From assembly GCF_000716715.1 (NCBI RefSeq), contig NZ_JNYJ01000032.1, positions 1-64,000 on the forward strand: a stretch of 64,000 nt of DNA, in the 5' to 3' direction. Positions 50,471 to 58,841 of the stretch are shown in pieces. The stretch comes from Dactylosporangium aurantiacum (GTDB lineage Bacteria > Actinomycetota > Actinomycetes > Mycobacteriales > Micromonosporaceae). The notes under the pieces are model-generated. The model was not told where the DNA came from. It saw nothing but the letters and a program-made list of their open reading frames with translations, and searched no databases. The number at the start of each line of letters is the position of its first letter. Position 1 is the first letter of the stretch. Both the position numbers and the translations under genes were made by a program.

Positions 50471-51010
50471 GCCGCTCTTGCCGGGGCGGCCCGGTGGCAG
50501 GAACCCGCGCCGGCGGGCCTCCTTCACCCACCGGTGCGCGGTGCTGACCGGCACGCCGTGCTGGTCGGCGAGGTCGCAGGCGGGCCGCGGCGAGTCCTGC
50601 GCGAAGTCGAGATAGACGTCGGCGACCTCGCGGTAGAACACGTCGGGCCGCCCCCGGGACCTGGTGCCGGCGGTCGTCGCCGCGCGCGGCACCGCCAGGG
50701 CCGGCTCGATCATGTCCCAGCCGCCGGCGGTGACCGGCGGTGCGACGGGCCGTGCCCGCGGGTTGAGCACCGGCGGCGTGTCGATCGCCTCGTGCGCCAC
50801 GGCGAGCTGCGCGTTGGCGGTGGCCTCGATGCGCCCGACCGGGATGGCCCGCAGCAGCTCCGCGCTCGGGCTGCCGTCGATGCGCAGCCCGGTCAGCACC
50901 AGGCGGCCACCCGCCGCGACGCCGACCCGCACCTGCACGCTCTGCGCCAGGGGCGGCTCCTGGCGCCATTCATACCAGCCGTCAGCGACTGGAAGGAGCC
51001 GGCCACGCAC
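50468..51010 (-). CDS. hypothetical protein with C-terminal HTH
   Basis: A 180-residue protein. The C-terminal 55 residues (DVYLDFAQDSPRPACDLADQHG, then VPVSTAHRWVKEARRRGFLPPG) form a helix-turn-helix of the kind found in small actinobacterial DNA-binding proteins of unknown role. The N-terminal half has beta-strand character (SVQVRVGVAAGGRLVLTGLRI). The start is uncertain (GTG). Upstream is a 400-bp gap with palindromes that may be its control region. Confidence 0.65.
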   Translation of the reverse strand: MRGRLLPVADGWYEWRQEPPLAQSVQVRVGVAAGGRLVLTGLRIDGSPSAELLRAIPVGRIEATANAQLAVAHEAIDTPPVLNPRARPVAPPVTAGGWDMIEPALAVPRAATTAGTRSRGRPDVFYREVADVYLDFAQDSPRPACDLADQHGVPVSTAHRWVKEARRRGFLPPGRPGKSG

Positions 51011-51419
51011 CTGGCAAATCTAGACCACCGTTCCGCAAATCAACAATTGCGCGAACCTAGACGTCTAGATACGCTGATCTGGACCCGCCGGCCAGACGGC
51101 TTCAACGGGGGGTGTTCGGAGTGGACGATGCATGGCCGTGCATCGTCCAGCTCCGGCCGAAGCCATCGGCACGTCCGCGTTCACATGGGGGACAGGGGGA
51201 GGACGCGGACGGGCGGTCGCCGGGCGGATCGCGCCGCAGTGCGCGTCCCGCCCGGCGGCGTCGGTGACGAGCCGCGGTCGCGGGGTCTCGCCGGGCCCCG
51301 CGGCCGTTCGCCCGCACGGGTGAACAGGCCGGAGCCGACGTCTGCGCAGGTGTGCCGGATGCGTGACGACGACGCCGTGGTCAACGGCCGGTGCGGCGGT
51401 CTGCGGCGGTCAGCGGCGG
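51011..51419. promoter_or_regulatory. gene-free gap with several palindromes
   Basis: No gene is supported. CTAGACGTCTAG (51057-51068) is a perfect 12-bp palindrome. AATCTAGACCAC (51018-51029) contains the right half of the DasR consensus site, though the left half does not match. TGGACGATGCA-TGGCCG-TGCATCGTCCA (51122-51149) is an 11-bp perfect inverted repeat that can form a hairpin. The first two lie within 60 bp of the divergent HTH gene start. The local AT content is higher than the surroundings around 51,015-51,075. Confidence 0.55.
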
Positions 51420-51821
51420 TCAGCGGCCGGTGAAGAAGAGGAACGCGGCCGCCAGGACGACACCGACGCACAGCAGTGAGACGGTCGAAGCCGTGATCAG
51501 GACCCAGATGAGGGCGCCCACCTTGCGACCCGCGGTGATCTCGATCGGCGGCGGGTCGGCCGGCGGCGGGTCGAACGCACCGGCCTCCAGGTCGGCGGCG
51601 ACGTCCGCCGGGTCGCCGAGCAGGTCCAGGACCGAACGCACCTCGGCCTCGGCCACCTCGGGCGGGGCAGGCGAGGCCACGGCTCGGGTCTCGGCCAGCT
51701 TGGCGGCGATGTGGTCGCTCAGGTCGGCGAGCAGCTCGTCGCGACGGCTGGCGGGCACACCGTCCAGCGCCTGCTCGACAGCGCGCAGATAGTCGTTGAC
51801 CAGGTCATCGTAGGTGTTCAC
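51420..51821 (-). CDS. HAAS-domain membrane protein
   Basis: A 133-residue protein. The N-terminal HAAS-type helical signalling domain (NTYDDLVNDYLRAVEQALDG, then RDELLADLSDHIAAKLAE) is followed by EVRSVLDLLGDPADVAADL and a C-terminal membrane segment (LIWVLITASTVSLLCVGVVLAAAF). HAAS proteins usually pair with a PadR regulator; here a MarR gene is divergent instead. GTG at 51,821 has GGGGAG upstream. Confidence 0.82.
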   Translation of the reverse strand: MNTYDDLVNDYLRAVEQALDGVPASRRDELLADLSDHIAAKLAETRAVASPAPPEVAEAEVRSVLDLLGDPADVAADLEAGAFDPPPADPPPIEITAGRKVGALIWVLITASTVSLLCVGVVLAAAFLFFTGR

Positions 51822-51919
51822 GGGCTCCCCGTCCGGAAAAGCTGGCACTCTCCAACATGATCAGTAAGACTTTTCGCGCAACGCCGTGGTGCGCGCCGCG
51901 CACTCGTGGAGGGAGTGAC

Positions 51920-52381
51920 GTGAGCCCACCGACCCGCTGGCTCGACGCCGACGAGCAACGTGCCTGGCGTGCTTTCTACACCGCCGCGACCCAGCTTCTC
52001 GACCGGCTCGACCGGGAGCTGCAACACGACGCGGGCATGCCGCACGCGTACTACGAGATCCTCGTCGTGCTGTCGGAGTCGCCGGGGCGCACCCGGCGGA
52101 TGAGTGAGCTCGCCGACCTCACCAGGTCCTCCCGCAGCCGGCTCAGCCACGCCGTCACCAAGCTCGAAGGCCGCGGCTGGGTGCGCCGGCGCGACTGTGA
52201 CGACGACAAGCGGGGACAGTTCGCCGACCTGACCGAGGCCGGGTTCGCCGCGCTCGAGGCCGCCGCGCCCGGGCACGTCGAGACGGTGCGCACGCACCTG
52301 TTCGACCCGCTGACCCCGGAGCAGATCGAGCAGCTGCGCGCCATCAGCGAGGCCATCACCGCGACGCTGCGACGGGACTGA
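51920..52381 (+). CDS. MarR-family regulator
   Basis: A 153-residue winged-helix regulator. AGMPHAYYEILVVLSESPGRT leads into the HTH MSELADLTRSSRSRLSHAVTKLE. The wing follows (GWVRRRDCDDDKRGQFADLT). GTG start with GGAGGGAG upstream. Divergent from the HAAS gene and 77 bp upstream of the amylopullulanase gene on the same strand. Target unknown. Confidence 0.9.
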   Translation: MSPPTRWLDADEQRAWRAFYTAATQLLDRLDRELQHDAGMPHAYYEILVVLSESPGRTRRMSELADLTRSSRSRLSHAVTKLEGRGWVRRRDCDDDKRGQFADLTEAGFAALEAAAPGHVETVRTHLFDPLTPEQIEQLRAISEAITATLRRD

Positions 52382-52398
52382 CCGATCCCGGCAAGCCT

Positions 52399-52421
52399 TG
52401 TGTCGATCATTGTGTGTCGAT
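52399..52421. promoter_or_regulatory. direct repeat before amylopullulanase gene
   Basis: TGTGTCGAT occurs at 52399-52407 and 52413-52421, a 14-bp period, about 40 bp before the amylopullulanase start. It could be an operator half-site pair. No binding protein is inferred from sequence. Confidence 0.35.
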
Positions 52422-52458
52422 ACGTTCACGGCCTGCCGCGAGATGATGAGGCCCCGCC

Positions 52459-55400
52459 ATGAAGCGTCTGAAACTCACGCAAACTGTTGCCGCCGCGGCC
52501 TTCGCCGTGGCCGTGCTCGCCGCGGTGCCGGGGAGCGTCCCCACGCTGCCCGACCAGGCGAAGGCGCCGAGCGGTTACGCCGGCGGCATACCCCAGTGGG
52601 AGGGCGAGCCGTCGATCGCGAGCCTGCTCGCCGGCAGCACCGCCCAGCACGCCGAGCAGTTCTACTTCGTGCTGCCGGACCGCTTCGCCGACGGCGACCC
52701 GGCCAACAACACCGGCGGCCTGCCGGGGGACCGGCTCAGCACCGGCTACGACCCGGCGGACAAGGGCTTCTACCACGGCGGCGACCTCAAGGGCGTCATC
52801 GACCGGCTCGACTACATCGAAGGGCTCGGCACCACCGCGATCTGGCTCGCGCCGGTGCTGAAGAACCGCCCCGTGCAGGGCAGCGGCGCCGACATCTCGG
52901 CCGGCTACCACGGGTACTGGACGACCGACTTCACCCAGATCGACCCGCACTTCGGCACCCGGGACGACCTGCGGCGGCTGGTCCGGCTGGCGCACGGGCG
53001 CGGCATCAAGGTCTACCTCGACGTCATCACCAACCACACCGCCGACGTCATCCGGTACGCGCAGGACCAGTACTCGTACCGGAACAAGACCGACTACCCG
53101 TACAAGGACGCGGCCGGCAACAAGTTCGACGACCGGGCCTTCGCCGACGGCCGGCACGGCTTCCCGCCCGTCAACACGCAGTCGTTCCCCTACACGCCGG
53201 TGTTCGCGAACGAGGCGGACAAGACCGCCAAGAAGCCGGCCTGGCTCAACGACCCGCTCATGTACCACAACCGCGGCGACTCCACGTTCAGCGGCGAGAA
53301 CAGCGAGTACGGCGACTTCTTCGGCCTCGACGACCTGTGGACCGAGCGTCCCGAGGTGGTCCGGGGCATGACGAAGATCTACGCCGACTGGGTCAGGGAC
53401 ACCGGCATCGACGGCTACCGCATCGACACCACCAAGCACGTCAACCTGGACTTCTGGCCGCAGTTCGTCGACGGCATCGACAAGGTCGCCAAGCCCGACT
53501 TCTTCATGTTCGGCGAGGTGTACGACGCCGACCCCGAGTTCGACTCGGTCTACGTGCGCAAGGGGCGGCTCCCGGCGACCCTGGACTTCCCGTTCCAGCA
53601 GGCGGCGACGGACTACGTGGCGCGGGGCGGCTCCGCCGCCGGCCTGGCGAACGTGTACGCCAAGGACGACCTGTACACCTCGGCCGGCACCAGCGCCGGC
53701 ACCCTGCCGACGTTCCTGGGCAACCACGACATGGGCCGCATCGGCATGTTCGTCGCCGGCGGCGGCACCGACCCCGCCACCCACCTGCGCCGCGACCTGC
53801 TCGGCCACGAGCTGATGTTCCTGACCCGCGGGCAGCCGGTCGTCTACTCCGGCGACGAGCAGGGCTTCACCGGCGCCGGCGGCGACAAGGACGCCCGGCA
53901 GGACATGTTCCCGAGCGTGTCGCCGGACTACCTCGACGACGACCTGCTCGGCACCGACACGACCCACGCCACCGCGCACTACGACCAGACCCACCCCATC
54001 TACCGCACCATCGCCGACCTGGCCAGGCTGCGGCAGGCGCACCCGGCGCTCAAGCAGGGCATCCAGGTGACCCGGTACGCGGCGCAGGGCGCGGGCGTGT
54101 TCGCGTTCTCCCGCATCGACCCGAAGCAGCGCGTCGAGTACCTGGTCGCGACGAACAACGCCACCACGACGCAGACCGTCACCGTGCCGACGGCCATGGC
54201 GAGCACCACGTTCGACCGGATCTACCCGGCCGGCGGCGGCATCGCCGCGTCCGCCGGTGACGGCCGGCTGCGGCTGGACGTCCCGCCGCTGAGCACGGTG
54301 GTGTTCAAGGCCCGCGGCGCGATCGCCAAGCCGGCCGGCAAACCGACCGTCACGCTGGTCGCGCCCACCGCCGGGCAGAGCGTCCCGGCCCGCGCCGAGG
54401 TCAGGGCCGAGGTCACCGGCGACCCCCTGGCCACCGTCACGTTCGCCGCGAAGGTCGGCGACGGCCCGTGGAAGCTGCTCGGCACCGACACCGCCGCGCC
54501 GTACGCCGTCTACCACGACCTCGACGGGCTGCCCGCCGGCACGCCGCTGGAGTACAAGGCGGTCGTCCGGGACGGCTCCGGCCGCGCCGCTGAGACGAGG
54601 GTCACGGCGAAGGTCGGCACACCGCCGAGCGCGGCGGCGCCCGACTACGCGGTCGTGCACTACCAGCGCCCGACCGGCGGCTACGACCCGTGGAGCCTCT
54701 ACGCGTGGGGCGACATCGAGACCCCGATGACGTGGCCGGCCGGTGCCCCGTTCGCCGGCGAGGATTCCTACGGGCGCTTCGCATGGGTCAAGCTGAAACC
54801 GGGAGCGACGAACGTCGGCTTCCTCGTGGTCGACTCGGGCGGGGTGAAGGACGTCGCCGTCGACCGCTCGCTCGACCCGACGAAGACGCCGGAGATCTGG
54901 CTCAAGCAAGGAGACGCGACCATCTACACCTCACAGGCCGCGGCCACCGGCACCGTCGCCGTGCACTACGGGCGACCCGACGGCGACTACACCGGCTGGG
55001 GCCTGCACCTGTGGGGCGACGGTCTGGCGCCCGGCACGGCGACCGAATGGACCGCGCCCCGCCAGCCGGACGGCACCGACGCGTTCGGCGCGTTCTGGCA
55101 CGTACCAGTGAGCGACCCCGGCAAACCGGTCAACTTCATCGTGCACAAGGGCGACGTGAAGGACCCGGGCGTCGACCAGTCGGTCCTGCCGGGCCGGCAG
55201 GGTGCCGCGTGGATCCGCTCCGGCGAGGCGACCGTCCACCCGACCCGGGCCGCCGCCGAGCACACCGCCGTGCTGCACTACCGCCGCCCGGCCGGCGACT
55301 ACGCCGGGTGGGGCCTGCACGTGTGGACCGGCGCGGCGACGCCGACACAGTGGGCGAGCCCGCTGCCGCCGGAGGGCACCGACGCGTTCGGCGCCACGTT

Positions 55401-58194
55401 CCGCGTGCCGCTCGCCGACAACGCGACGACGCTCAACTACATCGTGCACAACGGCGACACCAAGGACCTGCCCGCCGACCAGGCACTCGACCTCGTCACC
55501 GTCGGCCACGAGGTGTGGATCCTCTCCGGCCGGGAGCGGTACCTGCTGCCGGTCCCGCCGCAGGGCACCCCGGACACCGACCTGACCAAGGCCAAGGCGG
55601 TCTGGGTCGACCGGGACACGGTCGCCTGGCGGGCCGGGCCGACCGACGGGCACACCTACGAGCTGCTGTCCGCGCCCGCCGGCGGGCTGTCCGTCGTCGA
55701 CGGGCAGGTCGTCGGGGCGGCGACGGCGCTGCCGATGCGGGCGACCGGCAGCCTGACCGAGCCGCAGCGGGCGAAGTACCCGCACCTGTGGGCCTACCAG
55801 GCGTTCCACGTCACCGGCGACCGGGCGGCGATCGCCGCGGCGCTGCGCGGGCAGGTCGTCGTGGTCGAACGCGACGCCGCCGGCACCGTCACCGAGGCCA
55901 GCGCCGTGCAGCTCGCCGGGGCGCTCGACGACCTGTACGTCGGCGCGGTCGGCGCGAAGCTCGGGCCGCACTTCGAGGGTGGCCGGGTCGCGGTCAGCGT
56001 GTGGGCGCCGACGGCGCAGAACGTCGCGCTGGAGCTGTTCGACGACCCGGGCGCGCAGCCGGTGCTGAAGCCGATGAAACGCGACGAGCACACCGGAGTG
56101 TGGACGGCGACCGGCGACCGCGGCTGGAAGGGGCGCTACTACCGCTTCCGGGTCACCGCCTGGCAGCCCGCGGTGCGGGGCGTGACGACGGCGTCGGTGA
56201 CGGACCCGTACTCGGTGTCGCTCGCCGCCGACTCCACCCACAGCCAGATCGCCGACCTGTCCGACGCCGCGCTGCAGCCACCCGGCTGGTCCGCGGTGAG
56301 GAAGCCGCCGGCGCCGGCCCGGCCGCAGATCCAGGAGCTGCACGTCCGGGACTTCTCCATCGCCGACACCACGGTGCCGCAGGAGCAGCGCGGCACGTAC
56401 CTCGCGTTCACGCAGGCGCAGTCGGCGGGCATGACCCACCTGCGGGACCTCGCCCGCGCCGGCACGTCCTACGTGCACCTGCTGCCGGTCTTCGACATCT
56501 CCTCGATCCCCGAGCGGCGGGCCGACCAGCAGCAGCCGCCGTGCGACCTGGCCACGCTGCCGCCGGACTCCAGCCAGCAGCAGGCGTGCATCGCGCAGAT
56601 CGCCGAGCGGGACGGCTACAACTGGGGGTACGACCCGTTCCACTACTCGACCCCGGAAGGCTCCTACGCCACCGACCCGCAGGGCACCGCGCGGATCAAC
56701 CAGTTCCGCCAGATGGTCGCCGGGCTCAACGGCGCCGGGCTGCGGGTCGTCGTGGACGTGGTCTACAACCACACCACCGCCGCCGGCACCGACCCGCACT
56801 CGGTCCTCGACCAGATCGTGCCCGGCTACTACCACCGGCTCCTCGACGACGGCACCGTGGCCAACTCGACCTGCTGCGCCAACACCGCGCCGGAGAACGC
56901 GATGATGGGCAAGCTCGTCGTGGACTCGGTGGTGCTGTGGGCCAAGCAGTACAAGGTCGACGGGTTCCGCTTCGACCTGATGGGCCACCACCCGAAGGCC
57001 AACATCCTCGCCGTGCGGGCCGCCCTCGACCAGCTCACCATCGGCAAGGACGGCGTCGACGGCAAGAAGATCCTGATCTACGGCGAGGGCTGGAACTTCG
57101 GCGAGGTCGCCAACGACGCCCGGTTCGTCCAGGCCACCCAGGCCAACATGGCCGGCACCGGGATCGGCACCTTCAACGACCGGCTCCGCGACGCGGTCCG
57201 CGGCGGCGGCACGTTCGACGGCGACCCGCGCATCCAGGGCTTCGCGTCCGGCCTGTACACCGCGCCGAACGGCGACCCGGCCAACGGCACCGCCGCGGAG
57301 CAGCGGGCCAGGCTGCTGCACTACCAGGACCTGATCCAGGTCGGGCTCACCGGCAACCTCGCCGCCTACGAGTTCGTGGACTCCACCGGCCGGCACGTCA
57401 CCGGCGCGCAGGTCGACTACAACGGCTCACCCGCCGGGTACACGAGACTGCCCGCCGAGGGGGTCACGTACGTCGACGCGCACGACAACGAGATCCTGTA
57501 CGACGCCCTCGCCTACAAGCTGCCGACCGGCACGACCGCCGAGCAGCGGGCCAGGCTGCAGGTGCTCGCGCTGTCCACGACGGTGTTCGGGCAGGGGACC
57601 GGGTTCGTCACCACCGGCTCCGACCGGCTGCGCTCCAAGTCGCTGGACCGCAACTCGTTCAACTCCGGCGACTGGTTCAACCAGATCCGGTGGGACTGCA
57701 CGATGGGCAACGGCTTCGGCGCCGGCCTGCCACCCGCCGCCGACAACCAGGACAAGTGGCCCTACGCGCGGCCGCTGCTGGCCGACCCGGCCCTGGTGCC
57801 GGACTGCGCCGCGGTCGACCTCGCCGCGGCCCGCTTCCAGGAGCTGCTGCGGATCCGGGCGAGCTCGCCGGTGTTCGCCCTCGGCACCGCCGCGCAGGTC
57901 CAGCAGCGGGTCGCGTTCCCGCTGTCGGGCCCGTCGGCGACGCCCGGCGTGATCACGATGACGTTGGATGCCCGCGGCCTCGACCAGCGCTACCGCACGA
58001 TCGTCGTGGTCTTCAACGCCGGCCCGGCGGCCGCCACCCAGACGGTCGCCGGTCTGGCGGGCGCCGGGTTCGTCCTGCACCCCGTCCAGGCCGCCTCGGC
58101 GGACCCGCTGGCGCGGCAGGCGACGTTCGACCCGGCCGGCGGCACGTTCACCGTCCCGGCCAGGACCGTCTCGGTGTTCGTCCAGCCCGCGTAG
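52459..58194 (+). CDS. pulA: secreted amylase-pullulanase fusion (two GH13 domains, three CBM41)
   Basis: A 1911-residue exported enzyme for starch and glycogen breakdown. A signal peptide of about 30 residues precedes the first GH13 domain (about 65-620) with nucleophile Asp in GIDGYRIDTTKH (about 320), acid Glu in FMFGEVYDA (about 351) and Asp in FLGNHDMGRI (about 424). An Ig-like linker follows. Three CBM41-type modules are spaced 103 residues apart, starting at about 730, 833 and 936 (AVVHYQRPTGGYD, VAVHYGRPDGDYTGW, AVLHYRRPAGDYAGW). A CBM48-like part (about 1160-1260) comes next. The pullulanase domain has YNWGYDPFHYSTPEGSYA, DVVYNHT, VDGFRFDLMGHH, IYGEGWNFGEV and YVDAHDNEILYDA. It can attack alpha-1,4 and alpha-1,6 bonds in one chain. 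Confidence 0.92.
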   Translation: MKRLKLTQTVAAAAFAVAVLAAVPGSVPTLPDQAKAPSGYAGGIPQWEGEPSIASLLAGSTAQHAEQFYFVLPDRFADGDPANNTGGLPGDRLSTGYDPADKGFYHGGDLKGVIDRLDYIEGLGTTAIWLAPVLKNRPVQGSGADISAGYHGYWTTDFTQIDPHFGTRDDLRRLVRLAHGRGIKVYLDVITNHTADVIRYAQDQYSYRNKTDYPYKDAAGNKFDDRAFADGRHGFPPVNTQSFPYTPVFANEADKTAKKPAWLNDPLMYHNRGDSTFSGENSEYGDFFGLDDLWTERPEVVRGMTKIYADWVRDTGIDGYRIDTTKHVNLDFWPQFVDGIDKVAKPDFFMFGEVYDADPEFDSVYVRKGRLPATLDFPFQQAATDYVARGGSAAGLANVYAKDDLYTSAGTSAGTLPTFLGNHDMGRIGMFVAGGGTDPATHLRRDLLGHELMFLTRGQPVVYSGDEQGFTGAGGDKDARQDMFPSVSPDYLDDDLLGTDTTHATAHYDQTHPIYRTIADLARLRQAHPALKQGIQVTRYAAQGAGVFAFSRIDPKQRVEYLVATNNATTTQTVTVPTAMASTTFDRIYPAGGGIAASAGDGRLRLDVPPLSTVVFKARGAIAKPAGKPTVTLVAPTAGQSVPARAEVRAEVTGDPLATVTFAAKVGDGPWKLLGTDTAAPYAVYHDLDGLPAGTPLEYKAVVRDGSGRAAETRVTAKVGTPPSAAAPDYAVVHYQRPTGGYDPWSLYAWGDIETPMTWPAGAPFAGEDSYGRFAWVKLKPGATNVGFLVVDSGGVKDVAVDRSLDPTKTPEIWLKQGDATIYTSQAAATGTVAVHYGRPDGDYTGWGLHLWGDGLAPGTATEWTAPRQPDGTDAFGAFWHVPVSDPGKPVNFIVHKGDVKDPGVDQSVLPGRQGAAWIRSGEATVHPTRAAAEHTAVLHYRRPAGDYAGWGLHVWTGAATPTQWASPLPPEGTDAFGATFRVPLADNATTLNYIVHNGDTKDLPADQALDLVTVGHEVWILSGRERYLLPVPPQGTPDTDLTKAKAVWVDRDTVAWRAGPTDGHTYELLSAPAGGLSVVDGQVVGAATALPMRATGSLTEPQRAKYPHLWAYQAFHVTGDRAAIAAALRGQVVVVERDAAGTVTEASAVQLAGALDDLYVGAVGAKLGPHFEGGRVAVSVWAPTAQNVALELFDDPGAQPVLKPMKRDEHTGVWTATGDRGWKGRYYRFRVTAWQPAVRGVTTASVTDPYSVSLAADSTHSQIADLSDAALQPPGWSAVRKPPAPARPQIQELHVRDFSIADTTVPQEQRGTYLAFTQAQSAGMTHLRDLARAGTSYVHLLPVFDISSIPERRADQQQPPCDLATLPPDSSQQQACIAQIAERDGYNWGYDPFHYSTPEGSYATDPQGTARINQFRQMVAGLNGAGLRVVVDVVYNHTTAAGTDPHSVLDQIVPGYYHRLLDDGTVANSTCCANTAPENAMMGKLVVDSVVLWAKQYKVDGFRFDLMGHHPKANILAVRAALDQLTIGKDGVDGKKILIYGEGWNFGEVANDARFVQATQANMAGTGIGTFNDRLRDAVRGGGTFDGDPRIQGFASGLYTAPNGDPANGTAAEQRARLLHYQDLIQVGLTGNLAAYEFVDSTGRHVTGAQVDYNGSPAGYTRLPAEGVTYVDAHDNEILYDALAYKLPTGTTAEQRARLQVLALSTTVFGQGTGFVTTGSDRLRSKSLDRNSFNSGDWFNQIRWDCTMGNGFGAGLPPAADNQDKWPYARPLLADPALVPDCAAVDLAAARFQELLRIRASSPVFALGTAAQVQQRVAFPLSGPSATPGVITMTLDARGLDQRYRTIVVVFNAGPAAATQTVAGLAGAGFVLHPVQAASADPLARQATFDPAGGTFTVPARTVSVFVQPA

Positions 58195-58209
58195 CCACCG
58201 CACCACCGA

Positions 58210-58255
58210 CGGCACCGGCCGCCCAGAAGTTCTCAGGAACGGGCGGTCGGTGCCG
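58210..58255 (+). terminator. 15-bp hairpin terminator after amylopullulanase
   Basis: CGGCACCGGCCGCCC and GGGCGGTCGGTGCCG pair with a single mismatch around a 16-nt loop, followed by TTTCG. Confidence 0.87.
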
Positions 58256-58266
58256 TTTCGTCCGGT

Positions 58267-58644
58267 GTGAAGGCGTTCACTGTCGCGGGGGTGCTGCTCG
58301 TCGCGCTGCTCACCGGCGCGAGCGGCAAACCGTCGCCGCCGCCCGGGCCGCCGCTGCCCGGGCCGCCGGCCGTCATCGAGCCCGGCGCGCCGCCCTCCAC
58401 GCTGCCGACGCTCAACGACCTGCCGTCGCTGCGCGAGCCGTCCGGGCGGTCCGTCGCGCCGTCCGGCTCGGCCGCGGCGCCGCCCCCGGCCGGCGGCCCG
58501 GACGTTAAGACAACCTCAACGCCGGGCCCCGCGGAGACGACCAGGACCAGCCGCCGCTCGTCGGGGTGGATCGGCCTCGGCGTCGTCATCGTGATCGCCG
58601 CGACCGTCGCCTTGCTGGTTCTGCGACGGCGCCGTCACACGTAG
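58267..58644 (+). CDS. small secreted/membrane protein with C-terminal anchor
   Basis: A 125-residue protein. N-terminal signal-like segment (FTVAGVLLVALLTGASG), a proline-rich extracellular stretch (PPPGPPLPGPPAV) and Ser/Thr-rich linker. A C-terminal membrane helix (WIGLGVVIVIAATVALLVL) is followed by RRRRHT. It has the layout of a surface-anchored stalk protein, but there is no LPxTG. GTG start, weak ribosome site. Function unknown. Confidence 0.55.
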   Translation: MKAFTVAGVLLVALLTGASGKPSPPPGPPLPGPPAVIEPGAPPSTLPTLNDLPSLREPSGRSVAPSGSAAAPPPAGGPDVKTTSTPGPAETTRTSRRSSGWIGLGVVIVIAATVALLVLRRRRHT

Positions 58645-58841
58645 TCGCATTTCGCGGGCCGTTTGGCTTGTGCCGGGCGCCGTTCGGCGAATGAAGTCTT
58701 ATCGGGGAAGCACTCTTCCAGTAGCGTGCCCTTTCGTGCTCCTTAACAACCTTTCCCGCTCCAGTGGGCTGGGGGAGCACGCTCGTCTTCACTCTCCGCA
58801 TCCGTGTGCGGACATCGCGTGTCCTCTGTGACAGGTAGGGG

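Noticed and set aside
51857..51919. Earlier start for the MarR gene
   Set aside because: The ATG at 51,857 has no ribosome site, whereas the GTG at 51,920 follows GGAGGGAG and gives the normal family N-terminus.
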